This document shows, in pieces, positions 8,847 through 26,485 of a DNA stretch of 64,000 nucleotides. Each line of letters starts with the position of its first letter. Position 1 is the first letter of the stretch. The stretch covers positions 10,160,907 to 10,224,906 of the forward strand of contig OU696577.1 in assembly GCA_916048095.2 (NCBI GenBank), read 5' to 3'. The DNA comes from Sacculina carcini. Its lineage: Eukaryota; Arthropoda; Thecostraca; Sacculinidae. The translations under genes were made by a program, and so were the position numbers. Under the pieces are notes generated by a model. That model did not search any database. It saw nothing but the letters and a program-made list of their open reading frames with translations, and had not been told where the DNA came from.

Positions 8847-11049
8847 AATAACGTCTAGGTACACTCTTCCAATAACATTCAAATGTTCCTAGTGTTGTGG
8901 CCTCGACTATAAGGAATGGTACTTGGAAATATGTGTGTGTGGGTGTGTGTGTGGGTGTGTGTGTGGGGGGTGTACTTACATGCACACGCGTGTGTATAAA
9001 TTAATGTATGTTGACTTTGTGTAAGTTTGTGTGTATGTGTGTGTGTGTGTATGTATGTGCGTATGCGTATGTGTGTGCTCGTGTATGTGTGTGTATCAAC
9101 TTACATTTATAATTATGTATGAGCATACGTGACTATGCGTATAATTTTTCAGTATCACCCACAAGCTGTTTGTTTGTGTGCTCGTAAATGCGAGTGTGTG
9201 TGTGTGTGTGAGGGTGTGTCAAAGAACATGCAAGCGTATGTAATGCAGGCACGTGCTTTTGTCATTATATTCAAGTGTGTATGTGTCTGTGTGTGTGTAT
9301 TACCGCTTATGCATTTGTGTTCAAGTTTCGCCTTGTTTGCATGCCAAATGCAGCAACGGCGCAGGTGTGTGTTTGTGTGAGTATGAGTGTTTGTGTGTGT
9401 TTGTGTGTGTATTTACATAATGCGTTGGTCTGAACGCAAGCTATGTGAGCAAGTGTATGTGTGCACGTGAGTGTGTGTATTCGTGTGTGTGTGTGTGTGT
9501 GTGTGTTTGTGTGTCCAGAATATAGTGACTCGATACTGCTTGAGTAGCCCTGTATTTGCTCAAGTGTGTGTGTGTGTGTGTTAGTTGAGGCCATATTACC
9601 TATAATTAGGCGTCAAACCCATATTTAGGCCTGCAATGTGGGTGCTGGTGCCATTCCTCTTTTTCCAGTTGCAAACAATAATATTGGCCAATGCCGGATG
9701 CATTGAGTGTTCGCACTTTCAGCCTACGCACCAAGATACACGGATAAAAACACACACAATACTGCAAACCAAGTAGTCTAAATAATTGACAAGTTGTGCT
9801 GTGTCTTGAAAGAAGCTGGTGAGAAACAGGTGGGGATGTGCACCTGTTGGACCGTTCCGCTGGTGAAACTGTCCTCAAGACCAGCTCCAATAGAATGTCA
9901 TGAGGACAGAGACTGCATCAGAACGTCACCGCTGACCTCATTGTAATGAGAGTCAAAATTTATTATGAACGGTGGAAAATGTACTATGCATGTATTTTCA
10001 GTGAAAATCTCGTAATTAGTGTATCATACAGCCATCCAGCCAGATCAATGCCGGATGCAGAACAAATGCGACACACAGGTCGGAGCGGCGAAGCGACGAT
10101 GTTGTTGTTGATTTGAGCTGACTGAAAATGCACGTTTCTATGCTTGATTTTGCTGGTATGCAATCGGATGTGTATGCATGTGTGTGTGTGCGTGTTTGTT
10201 TTGTTTGCTTGTTAATGCCGGTGAGCAGGCCATCAAGATAATGAACGTGCAATTATGTTGGGCGATAAAAATGATTTGCACCGGCACGCACGCGCGACCA
10301 AACTCGAGCCACGTTTTAATGAACAGGTTGCAGGGGATGGCATTTCCCCGAGGGAACGGACGCTAGAAAGTGATGCCCCGGTGAACAGCTAAGTGATCAA
10401 AATAATTACCAATAAGTCTGATATAATAGCATGTAAACAATCCAGTCAAATTAGTGAGAGAAAAATTCAAACAAGTCTAAATTTAACTTTTTCCTACCTT
10501 CAAATTAGAATACACTTTTGCTTATTGATTATTTTCGGTATATTTTCTCCAGCAGACAATGTAGAAGCCAAAACATTGTTGCACGCGAATCCTCCAATCA
10601 CGGGACTCCAATCCCCAAATCCTCCAATCACGGGACAATCTCGCCCTTGCTGGATATTGAGAGCATCTGCATACTGCGCTGTTTTGCTACTGCTGACCGA
10701 ATCAGCTGTTGAACTCAACTGTGCCACCATTTTGCGTCCCGCTCTGCATATCCTCCCAGTGGATCCTGCCCCATGCTCCACGTGCAATATGCAATTTGCA
10801 ATAGGCTCGTGAATTTGGCGATTTTTGTCCGCTAATCTGGCAACACTGGACCAGCACTGCGTCTCCCTGCATTATCATTTGCCTGTGATAAGCCTCGACT
10901 ATAATTTCTGCAGCCACACTCCGGGCTATGTCACACACACACACACACACACATATAGGAGCACGCTAGCGCCTACATTAAGTATTGGCATACAAAATCT
11001 ATAGGGATGAAATAGCATAGCCGGGGGAAATTTGGCTTGATAGAGCGCC

Positions 11050-11089
<40 letters not shown>

Positions 11090-12555
11090 TGTGTGTGTGT
11101 GTGTGTGTGTGTGTGCATGGTTCCTGCGCCAAAACTGTGTGTTGTGCGTCGTGTTGAACACGGGCACATCAATGTGGCCGCCGGTGCAGCCATCTCATTT
11201 GTCGACGTCGATTAATATCGACCAATCAGCGTCATTCACCAGGAGCGGTGTCAGCGGCGGATTATCGCTCATTATTGACCTCAGTGACACAGGCGAAGCT
11301 AGAAGAGATCACTGTTTTACTGGGCCACTCACTCGTTGATATGATAGAATGAAGAACCAACACCACAGCATGTGTTCTCTAAACATTCACCTGACATTTG
11401 AGAATAATACTCCACTGAAACTGTCTGATTTTTCACTATATTCGCCTTCATTTGTGCGCGTGTGTGGGGGGCTCTGTGACGTGAGTGCAATTAGAAATTA
11501 TGCGTGATACAACACAGATCCACGACTCATTGATTGTCGAGCGTGTCACTATGTGATATATCGTGTATACACATTTGATACATGACTCTGCAGGGAGTAT
11601 CGAATTAGTGCTGGTAATAAGCACGCAGCAAAAGTATACCGTATATCTGCTAACAAGACCTGTTATTTGAGCAGGGAAACACACATTTTCAATCTAATTT
11701 TCCTGGCTCTGGTATCATAGAACGAGTCCAAAGAGATTGGCAGGAAAAACAGAGATATAATTATTATTCAAAGAAATAATATATGACACGAGGATAATTA
11801 ATCTACAATAACTGCTCTGTTCAAGCGTCGATGTGCAAAAACATCGCACATAAGAAATATTGTCATAGTCCAGAAACTAAAAAATATAATGAAAATAAAA
11901 CAACAACGAGCAGTTTTGAACAAAAGCAGATACTCTGGGCAAGCTTTCATAAGAAACCAGTTCTTTAAAAAAAATCACAACGTAGACACATATGACCAAG
12001 ACATCAAATGACTCCAGTCAAACATTGCTGTCATCTGTGGTGCGCCACGTGCAATAGCGTCACGCACCACTTCGGGGAACCTGCCAGAACCTCCACAGCG
12101 TCCTCTGCCCTTGCGACATTATGTGTGCCATTGGAGGAGGGGCACTCGTCCTCTGCATCTGCAAGCGCTGTGCCACTGTGTGTATGTGCCATTGTCATAT
12201 GTCGCAATCAACAGTCGGTCCAGAACACTCGTTTTGTCAACGTGTGTTGTTCCGTGACATGTAGATTCGCCACACATCGTTTATCAGCCAGGAGCATGAT
12301 TACACCTGCTTGCTGGCGAGGCACGGGCGATGTGCTCACTCTATAGTGCCGGGTATCAAAAACAACACGTACAAATACCAGCCTGCCTGTGCTAACTCGC
12401 ATTTGCGACATCTATATTATGATGAAATTTCACCAAGTCACTGGTTTTTTTCTCTCAGATTCTCCACTTCATAATGTGCCAACTCTTCATTTCCCACAGC
12501 AACCATGATAATCCCATCAATTCAGCTGTCCCAGCAAGTGAAACTTCAGTTTGTG
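8841..12555. other. GT-rich intergenic or intronic sequence, no gene seen
   Basis: It holds a broad degenerate GT-rich zone (8931-9590), a 30-bp tandem duplication at 10588-10647 (AATCCTCCAATCACGGGA twice), a (CA)n at 10932-10953 and (TG)n at 11054-11115. No protein family was recognised. Confidence 0.5.
11054..11115. repeat. (TG)n microsatellite
   Basis: Two TG runs are separated by a single CTT interruption at about 11088. Confidence 0.95.
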
Positions 12556-12880
12556 GACTCCGTGGTGTAGTTGTTAGCACACCCGCCTCACAAGCGGGAG
12601 GTCCGTGGTTCGAAACTCGGCGGAGCAGAATTTCATTAGGCGAATTCTACAATCCCACAGCCCCTGTCCAACCAGCAGAAAATGATGGTACCAGATATCA
12701 GTAATGTGTTGTGCCATGCATTCTCGGGAGGTGGCCCTCTCTAATACGTCTTACGTCCTTGTGGCGCCATAGCGTGGAGAGGGTCGGTTCTGCGGTGGCA
12801 GCGAGCTGTACGGGGCACGCCGGTGTGTTCATAAGCTTCGACTTCTTCCCGTGTAGCAACTGACGCTTAGGCATCTAACT
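12556..12880 (+). mobile_element. tRNA-Val-derived SINE
   Basis: Positions 12556-12628 keep every arm length of a tRNA: acceptor GACTCCG, D arm GTGT..GCAC, anticodon stem CCCGC/GCGGG with loop CTCACAA (anticodon CAC, Val), and T loop TTCGAAA. The acceptor has two mismatches and the T stem (CGTGG/CTCGG) is broken, so it is not a working tRNA. The A-box (TGGTGTAGTTG) and B-box (GGTTCGAAAC) of a pol III promoter remain. A body unrelated to tRNA follows. The 3' limit is uncertain and no target duplication was found. Confidence 0.72.
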
Positions 12881-13235
12881 TTTAACCTTTAAGAACCTAG
12901 AAACACAAATGTCAACAATTGATAGAAACACACATTTGTACTGTCCTGTCTGACATTCAATTTCCCACTTGGCAGCCCTTCCATTTCCCAACATCAACAG
13001 GATTCCTCACAAGCGAAGAACATCTGGGCTGGTATGTATTCAACGCGGGTCAGATGCTGGTTTAACTCCAGTTTTTCATCAGTTTTTCTCCAGTTTTTTT
13101 CAGTTTATCCTGTTTTCTTAAATATCGCATGCTCTGTCATTTTTTGTCATTTCATTACACTTTGCTGCTAGATTCAATCTTCTCAACTAAGGACACACAC
13201 GCGCATATATATACACACACGCTGATACACACACC

Positions 13236-13236
<1 letters not shown>

Positions 13237-13290
<54 letters not shown>
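13237..13290. repeat. (AC)27 microsatellite
   Basis: A pure AC run, preceded by ATAC-type repeats. Confidence 0.95.
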
Positions 13291-13292
<2 letters not shown>

Positions 13293-13723
13293 ATACACAG
13301 CCCAGTTCAGCCGCATAATCCCCGCTGGAGTTTCACCACTGGAGAATCCTTGCTATTGAGCAGTTTCAGCATTGGCGTGACAGACATGGTTGTGTGTGTG
13401 TGTGTGTGCGTGTGTGTGTATGTAACAGTATCACAGAGCGGCCAGTCTGCCAGACACGGCCGGTTTATTAACACTATAAAAGCCGTCAGTGCATTCACAA
13501 CATGACAGCCGGCATCATGAGCCGTCACAAGCGCCTCCTCTTTTCCCCATAGAAATATTCCGTTTGAATGCCGCTCCCACGAGCAATCCTGCCTTTCTTA
13601 TCCGTCTGTATGTCTGTCTGTGTGTATATCTGTATGTCTCCCTGTGTATGTGCGTGCGTGTGTGTGTGTGAATGCAGTGAATGCACTTTCAACGCATTCC
13701 TGCGGCCTGCAATCGTAAATATT

Positions 13724-13728
<5 letters not shown>

Positions 13729-13797
<69 letters not shown>
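13729..13797. repeat. (AC)n microsatellite
   Basis: A pure AC run of about 69 bp. Confidence 0.96.
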
Positions 13798-13799
<2 letters not shown>

Positions 13800-16700
13800 C
13801 AGCATGGCAGGCAGCATGGTAGCAGTGAGAGGCTTGAGAGGAGAAAATAGTGACTTCTCTCGCACGCCGCAGTGCAACCACATGCGTCATAACTGCCTGC
13901 CCACAGGTATCTGTTATGTCTGTCTGTCTGTCTGTCTGTTCATGTGTGTATGTATGTGAGTGTGTGTTGACTGGTGAGTAGGCTTCCACCAGCAATGTCA
14001 CACACACATACACACACAAACATTCACATAAAACAAACACACACACACACACACACACATCCGCATGCATGCATATATAGAAATATGCATACACACATGC
14101 ACACATGGTTTTTATGTCGATTGTTTAAATGTCTCGTGAGATATGCGCTTGTGTAGCAGTGTGAAAGAGTATGTGCCGATATGATGTACGTGTGTATGTG
14201 TGTGTGTGTGTGCCTGTGTGTGCATGTGAGAGAGAAAGGGAGAATGAGAGAGAGAGAAACGGCAGCTCCCTGCTATGACCCCCTACGTTTCAAAGAACGC
14301 GACCCTCTCGTAAATCAGAAAGCAGTGGCAACCACACACACACACACACACACATGCATATACATACATACACAGACACACACACACACATACATACACA
14401 GACACACAAGCACACATACACATAAACACATATACATAAGCATATACACATATACACTCACACACAAACATGAATCTAAACACGATATCATACACATGCA
14501 TTTAGTTTATCATCACTGGCGTATCAACAGTAAAAAGTTACGTTTGTGGAGTTTTAAAGTGCACACATCGTAGACTGTTATTCAACATGACCTCAGCAGG
14601 TTTATATGTATGTGTGTGTGTGTGTGTTTCGGTGTGTCAAATTTCTGATGGCATGCCAAGAGAGACAGGTGGGATATTCAGAGATTCTGAATGCTAGCAC
14701 ACACACACATACATACACATACACACACATGTACATTTCAGCAGCAGGGGCTCTGAATAAGATGAAAAGGCTGAGAGACGCAAGTGTGAGAGTGCATGTG
14801 TCTGTCTGTCTGTGTGTGTGTATGTATCACATTCATTGACTACGGGAGTATGATTCACTTCACACGCACGCACTGACACACACCAACACACAGACATACA
14901 TTGACCAGATGCATGAGTGACAGAGGAATGCGGTTGCTGGAAGATCGCCATGAGATCAGGTGACAGGATCATAAGAGCGATCATGACTTGAAGAAGAAGG
15001 CAACGTCACAGAAGCAATGTCAAGAACCAGTGGAAATGCAACATGAAGAGTCATCATGGTGATGAGCTTGAAAAAGATCTCAGCTTCACATCGTATGAGA
15101 TTATCTTCAGATAGGATTCAATGATTGAAATATTCCTCCATATCTGTCTATATCACCTCGTGGACCAATGACAGGCGGATTTTCACAATTGTTTTTGCTG
15201 TATTGAAAGTTTTTTTTCACATGCATTCTCAGCGTATAAGTCGGTATTATCATATACTTTTTCATGTAACTTGGTGTATGCTAGTGTGTTTGTGTGTGTG
15301 TTCATGTATGTGTGTCCTGTGCGTGTTTTTGTCACAACTACTGACGTCTACTAATTGTGTCATGTTCCCACACACGCACACATACACACACAAGCGTACA
15401 CAATAGTGTGTCCCTTGATCAGATGAGTGGTAACAAGTGGTCCCTGCCCTCACAAAACACACGCACGCAAACACACGACAAGAAAAGGGAGAAGAAGAGT
15501 AGTATAGTTGTGGGGTGACACAGAGTGGTGGAGTAAGACAGAGTAATGTAGTGAGAGAGGGATGAAAGACAGCGTTAATTTGCTACTTCAATTGTAGTCT
15601 GTGACGTGTCATCGTACCATGACGCGCAAAAACTCGTCCTTTCATCCCCAATTCACTTGCAAGTCCTCCCTGACCTGCGTGCATGTGTGCATGTGTGTGT
15701 GTTTGGTCTGGCGGGCAGTGTCCGTGTCAGTCAGTCAGTCACAGTCGAGGGCTGCCAGATTGTCAACTTTACAACCGGTTTGTTTCTGGCTGGCAAAGTG
15801 CATGCCGTAGAAAAAGCCAGTCGTCACCAAGCACAAAAACCAGCTGGTCCAGTTGATTTACCGCGGCACGCACGCTGCAGTATGATATAATTGCCTGAAA
15901 AAAGTACCGCACGAAGACCAAAATAGAATTCGCTAGAATACACCGTTAACTAGTGTTGAATCAAAAGTCGATCTAGAAGTTCTATTTTATGCGCGGCGGT
16001 TATTTTTAAAATTGTCACTCCTATAACTCATTGAAATTAAATATTGCACGTGAAGACTAATATTCATCACGAATGTCGTACATTGTGACACGCACACAAC
16101 ATCTCTGTGTGTTTATTTTGTGTAAATAAACATGCAAACACACGGGGTAGATTTCATGTTGATTTGGTCGCAAAAAGTCTGGCTGATTTGATGAGCGACT
16201 GTCAGGGCTGCAGAGAACCAGCTTCAAATGCCATCATGACAGTTTAAATTCACTGTGTTAATCACGCCGGGTTGACACAGGACGTTCTCCGGCCATTTTA
16301 CGCCAAATCCGGACAAAAACGGTTGCGTGAAATCGCCACCTTCTTGTGAAAAATCACCATACTTTCCCACACCATCGGAAACCATGCGCCCACAAAAAGC
16401 CTCGCCCACACTGGCCCACAATGCGCAACATTGGTCATACCTTCTAGTGGCAGGTGTTTATGAGCCAGCCGACCGACTGTCGGCGTGTGTGTCCGTGTGT
16501 TGTGTGCATGTTAGACACCAGCCTTGTAACGCCACCATGCTAACGCCACCAATAATCCGCTCCGCATTCTTGACCGTCGTGCGAATTCCGATCAGGTCAA
16601 GTGGCGTTGACTGCACGTGCATGACGGGTCACTTCAGGTCACGCCACAGGGTCACAGCGGCCGTCCGTGAACGGGTTCATGCCTGTCCGTACAAATGTGT

Positions 16701-17686
16701 GTGCGCGTGTGTGTGGTCACGGAGGCCTCACACTACAACCAAACACAATCGCCGCGGAATGCATTGATGGCCAGTGAGTAATTCGACACGCTGTGCAGAA
16801 AAACTCGCCGACACGCCCCCACTCTCCCTCCCTCTGTCCATCCTGCGTGACATTTCCTCCCTTACTCCTCTGCTCATAATTCCTCCATAAGTCTCGACGT
16901 TTGTTTGTCTTGTGTTTGCTAACGCTCGCACATCACCCAATTGAAGCAGGTAGAGTTGTGAGCACCTCATGAAGTCACAAGGCTGCTCAATGAAACACCC
17001 GCCCTCTCTTGCTTCTCATCTCCTTCGTTCCGTTGTGTACACTTATGAGACGAGGACAAAAAATAAACGCGCCCCGGGGCGGGTAGCGGTCGGTAATCCA
17101 CGCCCAATTGAAGATGCGTGTGAGGCAAGGGTTATCCCGTCCCCTCCTACACACACACACACACACGAGCGAGACGGCGATTAGCTAATTGGCAGTTAGC
17201 AGCGTGATGGAGTCGAACAATACGACTAGCATGGAGATCGGTCGTGTGGAGAAAGGTCGTGGGAACTGGAGTGATGGACACGGTGCGGTGACCTGAAGGG
17301 AACGTGGTCATGGTGGATGACCTCTGACCGCTCGGAGATAACGTCAACCCTTCTAGACCAAGATGCAGGTCGACGCCGAGAACGCGTACAATATAATTTG
17401 AGGAATACACGTTCTCACCAGAACATCTATTAGCTGGATCGATATTTATCAGAATTTAAGAGACATCAAAGTGTTTTATTGATAAATTCCAGCACCCTAC
17501 AAATGTAGATTCGCGGATATTCTGAGCGAAAAATTAGTGGTTGGACACAAGTTCCCCAGAAGCTGGGAATTTTCACTTTTTAGTATTTTTTCAATATGAC
17601 TGAGCGATGAACAAGCGTCAGTGGTCTTTGAGCCAGAGACCAGCCCAGGGACAACATTGATTTATCATGATTCTATACAGGTGTGA

Positions 17687-17938
17687 CAGTGGCGGATCCA
17701 GAGTGCAATTTTGGGAGGAGATCAATAAATTTTGGGGGGCTGAACCTTGGGGACGATCAGTTATGGACATGCATCACTATGCAACATCTTTGCGATAATG
17801 CTTAGAGGTCAATAAAAAAATTCTGTAGGTTTTGTTGATATTTTTTCTTGACCTCTTTAAGTGAAACTCTTGGTTATGAGGAGTTGATAGAAACATTTAG
17901 AGGGGCTATAGCCCCCCCCCCCCTGGATCCGCCAGTTG
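17687..17938. mobile_element. hAT-like MITE, GGCGGATCCAG family, copy 2
   Basis: It starts CAGTGGCGGATCCAGAG and ends CTGGATCCGCCAGTTG, with an indel in the terminal repeat. The interior shares 'tgcgataatgct' and 'cttggttatgaggagttgat' with the copy at 53704. The flanks agree only in TGTGA, so the target duplication is doubtful. Confidence 0.75.
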
Positions 17939-19160
17939 TCTGTGATAAGTTGACACAACACTGTCTTGTTGATACAGAGCGGGGATTGAGGGAGCATGCT
18001 TATGATAAGGATATGATATGCTAATGATAATTATCATTGCTGCCTCACTTGATCTATATTGCTGTACGAGCACGCACAGTCATCACCACACAACTTCAAC
18101 CATAATCACCACCATCATCTCATCAACAACTTCAAATCACAATTGTGATCGCCACATTCGAGGACAATACTGGACCTGTACAACTGTGTCTGTCTGTGTG
18201 AGTGTGTCTGTCTGTCTATGTATCTACGTGTTTCTGTTTGTGTGTGCCTGTCTGTCTATTTGTGTTTCTGTGTGCGTGTGTGTGTGTGTGTGTGTGTCTG
18301 ACTGTGTGTGCGGCTGCAGGTTGCGGTTGGCTTTCACCAGAACGCCTTGGGCCGGCGACTAATGTGCTATGGCGATAATGCATTTATAATGCATTCTCAA
18401 GTGTCATGTGTTGTAATATCAGTGCGTGTTTGCCAGCAGGGGCGCGTGAAGGCGAGCTGTTCAGGAGGTCACGCTTTGTGTGGACTGACGGATGAAATAA
18501 TTGTACTCATTCAAATGTATTCAATGATGTCATACTCGTGTTTGTTAATAAAATAGAAGCGCATGCGTAATTGGCTGCAGTGTGCAATAGTAAATTAAGG
18601 AAAACAATTTAATTATATGGACGAATAAGTGTCGTGTCTCGACTGATCTGTCTGTGATAGTCTTCGTCATCTCTACACACAAATCTGAATAAACAGTCAC
18701 CTCGTCGTGTTTGAGAGGCTACGTGAATATATTTCCTCAACAAATTTCTGACCTAATGCTGTCTGTGTTTGTGTGTTTGTTGTTTTTGTGTTTGTCCTGC
18801 GCGCCTGTTTGCACTGTGCATGCGTGCCTGTACGCATAAATATATGTGTGGCAGTGTATTCCTGATGTATGTGTAGGTGTGTATGTATGATTGTGTGTGT
18901 GTGTGTGTGTGTGGGTGTATGCGTGAGTATATGCGTATGAACCACGCAAAGGCACGACGCTTAACGGGCGGTACGAGTCAGTGACCGTGTATGTGTATGT
19001 GTGTGCGTGTATGTGACGTCGAGGAGGCGAGATGCCCCGCCCCCCGTCATGACACACCTGGTCTCCTTGCCGTGACCTGCAACTGTCGCGAGAACAGCAC
19101 CCAACATTCCAACAACCGCATGCAACTGTCTTCTATCTCCTAGCAGTATCTACGCATAAT
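17939..19160. other. No gene seen
   Basis: It contains TG/TCTG-rich tracts (18187-18312, 18889-18920) and otherwise unique-looking sequence. Confidence 0.5.
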
Positions 19161-19508
19161 GTACCACTGACTCATCACTGACACTGCACCACTCACTCCA
19201 CCACTGACACTATCACTGACACACTCACTGACTCCATCACTGACTCATCACTGACACCGCACCACTCACTCCACCACTGACACTATCACTGACACACTAT
19301 CACTATCACTGACACTATCACTATCACTATCACTGACACTATCACTAACACTATCACTGACTCACCATCACTGACACTATCACTGACTCCATCACTGACT
19401 CACCATCACTGACTCCATCACTGACACTATCACTGAGACTATCACTGACTCCATCACTGACACTATCACTGACTCACCATCACTAACACTATCACGGACA
19501 CATCGCTG
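19161..19508. repeat. CACTGACAC minisatellite, block A
   Basis: Irregular tandem units of the type TATCACTGACAC and CCATCACTGACTC fill the interval. Unit length varies between about 6 and 15 bp. It is the reverse complement of the GTGTCAGTG blocks elsewhere in the window. Confidence 0.92.
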
Positions 19509-20552
19509 ATAGTGTCTGCTTGTCAGGAAACAACTCCTGTTTTGCAGTATTCAGAGAGAATATAAACAAAATATGAATGTCTCTTCATGATGAGAACAGC
19601 ACGTGTTCAATGATAATCAGTGAGGCAAACAGGACCAGTGCAACAATTTCTGCTCATAATTGTTGTGAGCAAGCATTGTTCGACATTGTGCTTTTGTGGC
19701 CATGTTTTTGTCATGTTTGCTGTTTTTGTCGACGTCGTTGGTTTTGTGTTGGCGGCGTGTGCTTGCGGTCTTGTTACCTGTCATTTGCCAACGGCCAAAT
19801 CACAGGTGCTCAAAACACGCGCATACAAACCAACGCTGCGAGCTGCGTGCAGTCAATTGAATGGCAATTGAATCGGTCGCCAGAACCTGTGATCTGGGCA
19901 TTGTTGAGCAGCCGTTCTGGGTCTCTCAACGCTGGCCTCTTGTTTGCCAGGTATAGTTGCAGGGTGTGTGACTGAATACCTCGCCAACACCCACTACACA
20001 CACGAGCACACAGACAGACAGGCTCGTGGCAAACAGGTGTGTGCCAGCATCTTTCATCTTTCGCGCGCGCGTGTGCGTGTACCAGTGCACGAATGTGCTT
20101 TCATGTGTGTGTGTGTGTATGGCAAGAGTGCCGACATATAATTGATAAGTGCAATCACGTGCAAGAAAGCAGGCAGTACATACCCACTGACTCTCTCACT
20201 AACACCAGCACGCACACGCACATGCACGCACGCACAATTATAGGGTCATTATACACCTGTACTTAAAGAAACGTATGATAGTGCATGCGTGCGCGTGTAT
20301 ATGTATATGTGTATCTGTGTGTGTACGTGCATGTGTGTTTATGTGTGTGTGTGTGCGTGTGTGTGTGTGTGCATCAAAGGTGGTGATCTGTCCCCAGGCG
20401 GTCACACACGATAACTTGAGCGTGACCTCTGTGTGACCCCTACGTGACCTCTGTGCGACTTGGAAAGCAATTGAGCACAGGTGACCGAGGTGACGAAATC
20501 CGACGACAATCAGAAATGATGACTGTCCTGTGATCTCGCCACAATTGAATAA

Positions 20553-20955
20553 CACAACATCACTGACACATCACTGACACAACACCACTGACACATTACT
20601 GACACCATCAATGAAACACTATCACTGACACATTACTGACACAACACCACTGACACATCACTGACACCATCAATGAAGCACTATCACTGACACATTACTG
20701 ACACATCACTGACATCACCACTGACACCATCAATGAAACACTATCACTGACACATTACTGACATCACTGGCAAATTGCTGACACAACACCATGGACACCA
20801 TCACTGACACCATTACTGACACCACTAACATCATAACTGAGACACTACCACTGACACATTACTGACACAGCACCACTAACACATCACTGACATCACCACT
20901 GACACATCACTGACACTATCACTGACATCACTGATACAACACCATTGACATCACC
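20553..20955. repeat. CACTGACAC minisatellite, block B
   Basis: Tandem units such as CATCACTGACACAACACCAC and CATTACTGACACC. Longer composite units of about 60-80 bp (CACCATCAATGAAACACTAT followed by ACTGACAC units) recur about three times at 20600-20760. Confidence 0.92.
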
Positions 20956-22168
20956 ATACTATATTAGATTTTGAACAGCACATGGTGATGTTGGTAACAG
21001 TAGAATATGAACGTTTTCTAGATGCATAGTTCTGTCGCAGTAAATGTGAGACAACTCGCCAATCAACTGGCATGCAATTAACCCATGTCTGCCCGAGCAT
21101 CAATCAAATAGGTAATTAAACACTGTTTATGCTCACTACTGTCACCCAGCTAATTTTTCTCACATTGAAAATGGCTGCAAATGTTCATTTTAATGTCCCA
21201 CTGGAAATATACAAATATGTTTGGCAGAATTATTTCAACATTCATACATAATTGTATGAACGTGTTTGTCCGCACATGTTTGCATGTGTCTGAGAGCTTG
21301 CGTTTGAGTGTATGTGTGTGTGTGTGCAAGAGCGTTATGGAATGCATCTGCGGGTATAATATACACTAGACTTTGCGTGTGGTGGTACGCACGTGTGTTT
21401 GTGCGTATGCTCGTGTGCGTGTGTGTGTGTTTTCTCATTTACTACACTAATTGACTGTTTCGTCTACAAAGCATGCATTGTTGTTCCTTGTTCGAATCCA
21501 TTAATCAAGCGCTCATTTGACGACTATGTGTGTGTGCGTGTGTGTGCGTGTGCATGTAAGCGTTGCCATGGCAACACGCCAACATCTGTAGATCTGTTCG
21601 TGCTCACATATTCACCTCTACCTTTTCTCGTTATGAACACATACATGCACGCACGCACACAGCACTCACCTTATTTCATTGTTATAATTGGTGAACAGTG
21701 ACACTACCGCAACACACCCTGTGCATTAACACACAGACCACGAAAACCATGAGAAACCAGCGTTTTTAACAACGGTTTCATTGTAAAAGCGGCCTTAATG
21801 CTCATGTTATTCATCAGCTCAGGCCAAATGCGGCAATAATCGGCGACTAATGCACCTCGTGTGACCACGCCTAGTTGCACGAATCCCGGATATCCCATTG
21901 TCCATCTGATCACGTGCTTATATCACACCGGACCTCACACATACTTCTGTGATTCATAAACTTCCCCACTGTTTAACATGCGTGCTGGTATTCCTCAAGC
22001 GCAACTGTTTTCTCCTCGACAATAACGACGGCTCCATGCGCTTCAATGCAGCTTCTGCTTTGATTGCAACCTCGATTGCATCATTCTTGTTGAGTTTGTC
22101 CTTCACGGTGGTTCTGCTGACTTTGAGACCACATTTCTTGATTATCTTCCTGGTCAGCTTTCATTGAT
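20956..22168. other. No gene seen
   Basis: Mostly unique sequence with short GT tracts at 21309-21328 and 21405-21430. No protein family was recognised. Confidence 0.5.
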
Positions 22169-22179
22169 TCGACTGATTC

Positions 22180-22383
22180 GGCTCCCTGCGGTCAGGGGAA
22201 AAGAATACTGCCGCCGTATCCGCTGCGTGTCGTAAGAGGCGACTAAAAGCGGACCCTCTGCTTCTTTTCTACGAGATACTTCTGTCAGGACCGGTGGGGG
22301 CGCGATAATTCAACAGAGTTGGTGCCCCCACTGTAACGGCAGCTTTCTTCTGTCCTATCATTCTCCCAGAATTATAAAAAAAA
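22180..22383 (+). mobile_element. SINE-like (or LINE 3' end) retroposon, copy 2
   Basis: It starts GGCTCCCTGCGGTCAGGGG, includes GTCGTAAGAGGCGACTAAAA and ends with ATAAAAAAAA. The 11-bp sequence TCGACTGATTC flanks it on both sides (22169-22179 and 22384-22394). The A-tail and a long target duplication indicate insertion by target-primed reverse transcription. The copy at 4853-5058 is in the opposite orientation. Confidence 0.85.
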
Positions 22384-22394
22384 TCGACTGATTC

Positions 22395-26336
<3,942 letters not shown>

Positions 26337-26443
26337 GACAGACAGCACAAAACATTGTCATATTATCGAACTTCATTGACGTCGTAAATGTCCAACAGAT
26401 AACACTAGTCGGCATTTCAGTATGTCTGTCTGCATCTGAACGG

Positions 26444-26444
<1 letters not shown>

Positions 26445-26483
<39 letters not shown>
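26445..26483. repeat. (TG)n microsatellite
   Basis: A pure TG run, complementary in sense to the CA tract 110 bp upstream. Confidence 0.95.

Positions 26484-26485
<2 letters not shown>

Larger units (their letters stand above)
12881..17686. other. No gene seen; several microsatellites
   Basis: It holds (AC)n at 13237-13290 and 13729-13797, GT at 13390-13418, mixed CA/CATA tracts at 14330-14470, and (GTCT)n near 13918-13938. No recognisable protein. Open frames between 15600 and 17400 have no family signature that I can see. Confidence 0.5.

Noticed and set aside
12556..12628. Functional tRNA-Val gene
   Set aside because: The acceptor end has two mismatches, the T stem is not paired and a SINE-like body follows.
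19161..20955. CRISPR-like array
   Set aside because: Units are irregular and contiguous with no unique spacers, and the DNA is eukaryotic.
21486..21515. GTTCGAATCC that could be a tRNA T loop
   Set aside because: No anticodon arm or acceptor stem can be built around it.
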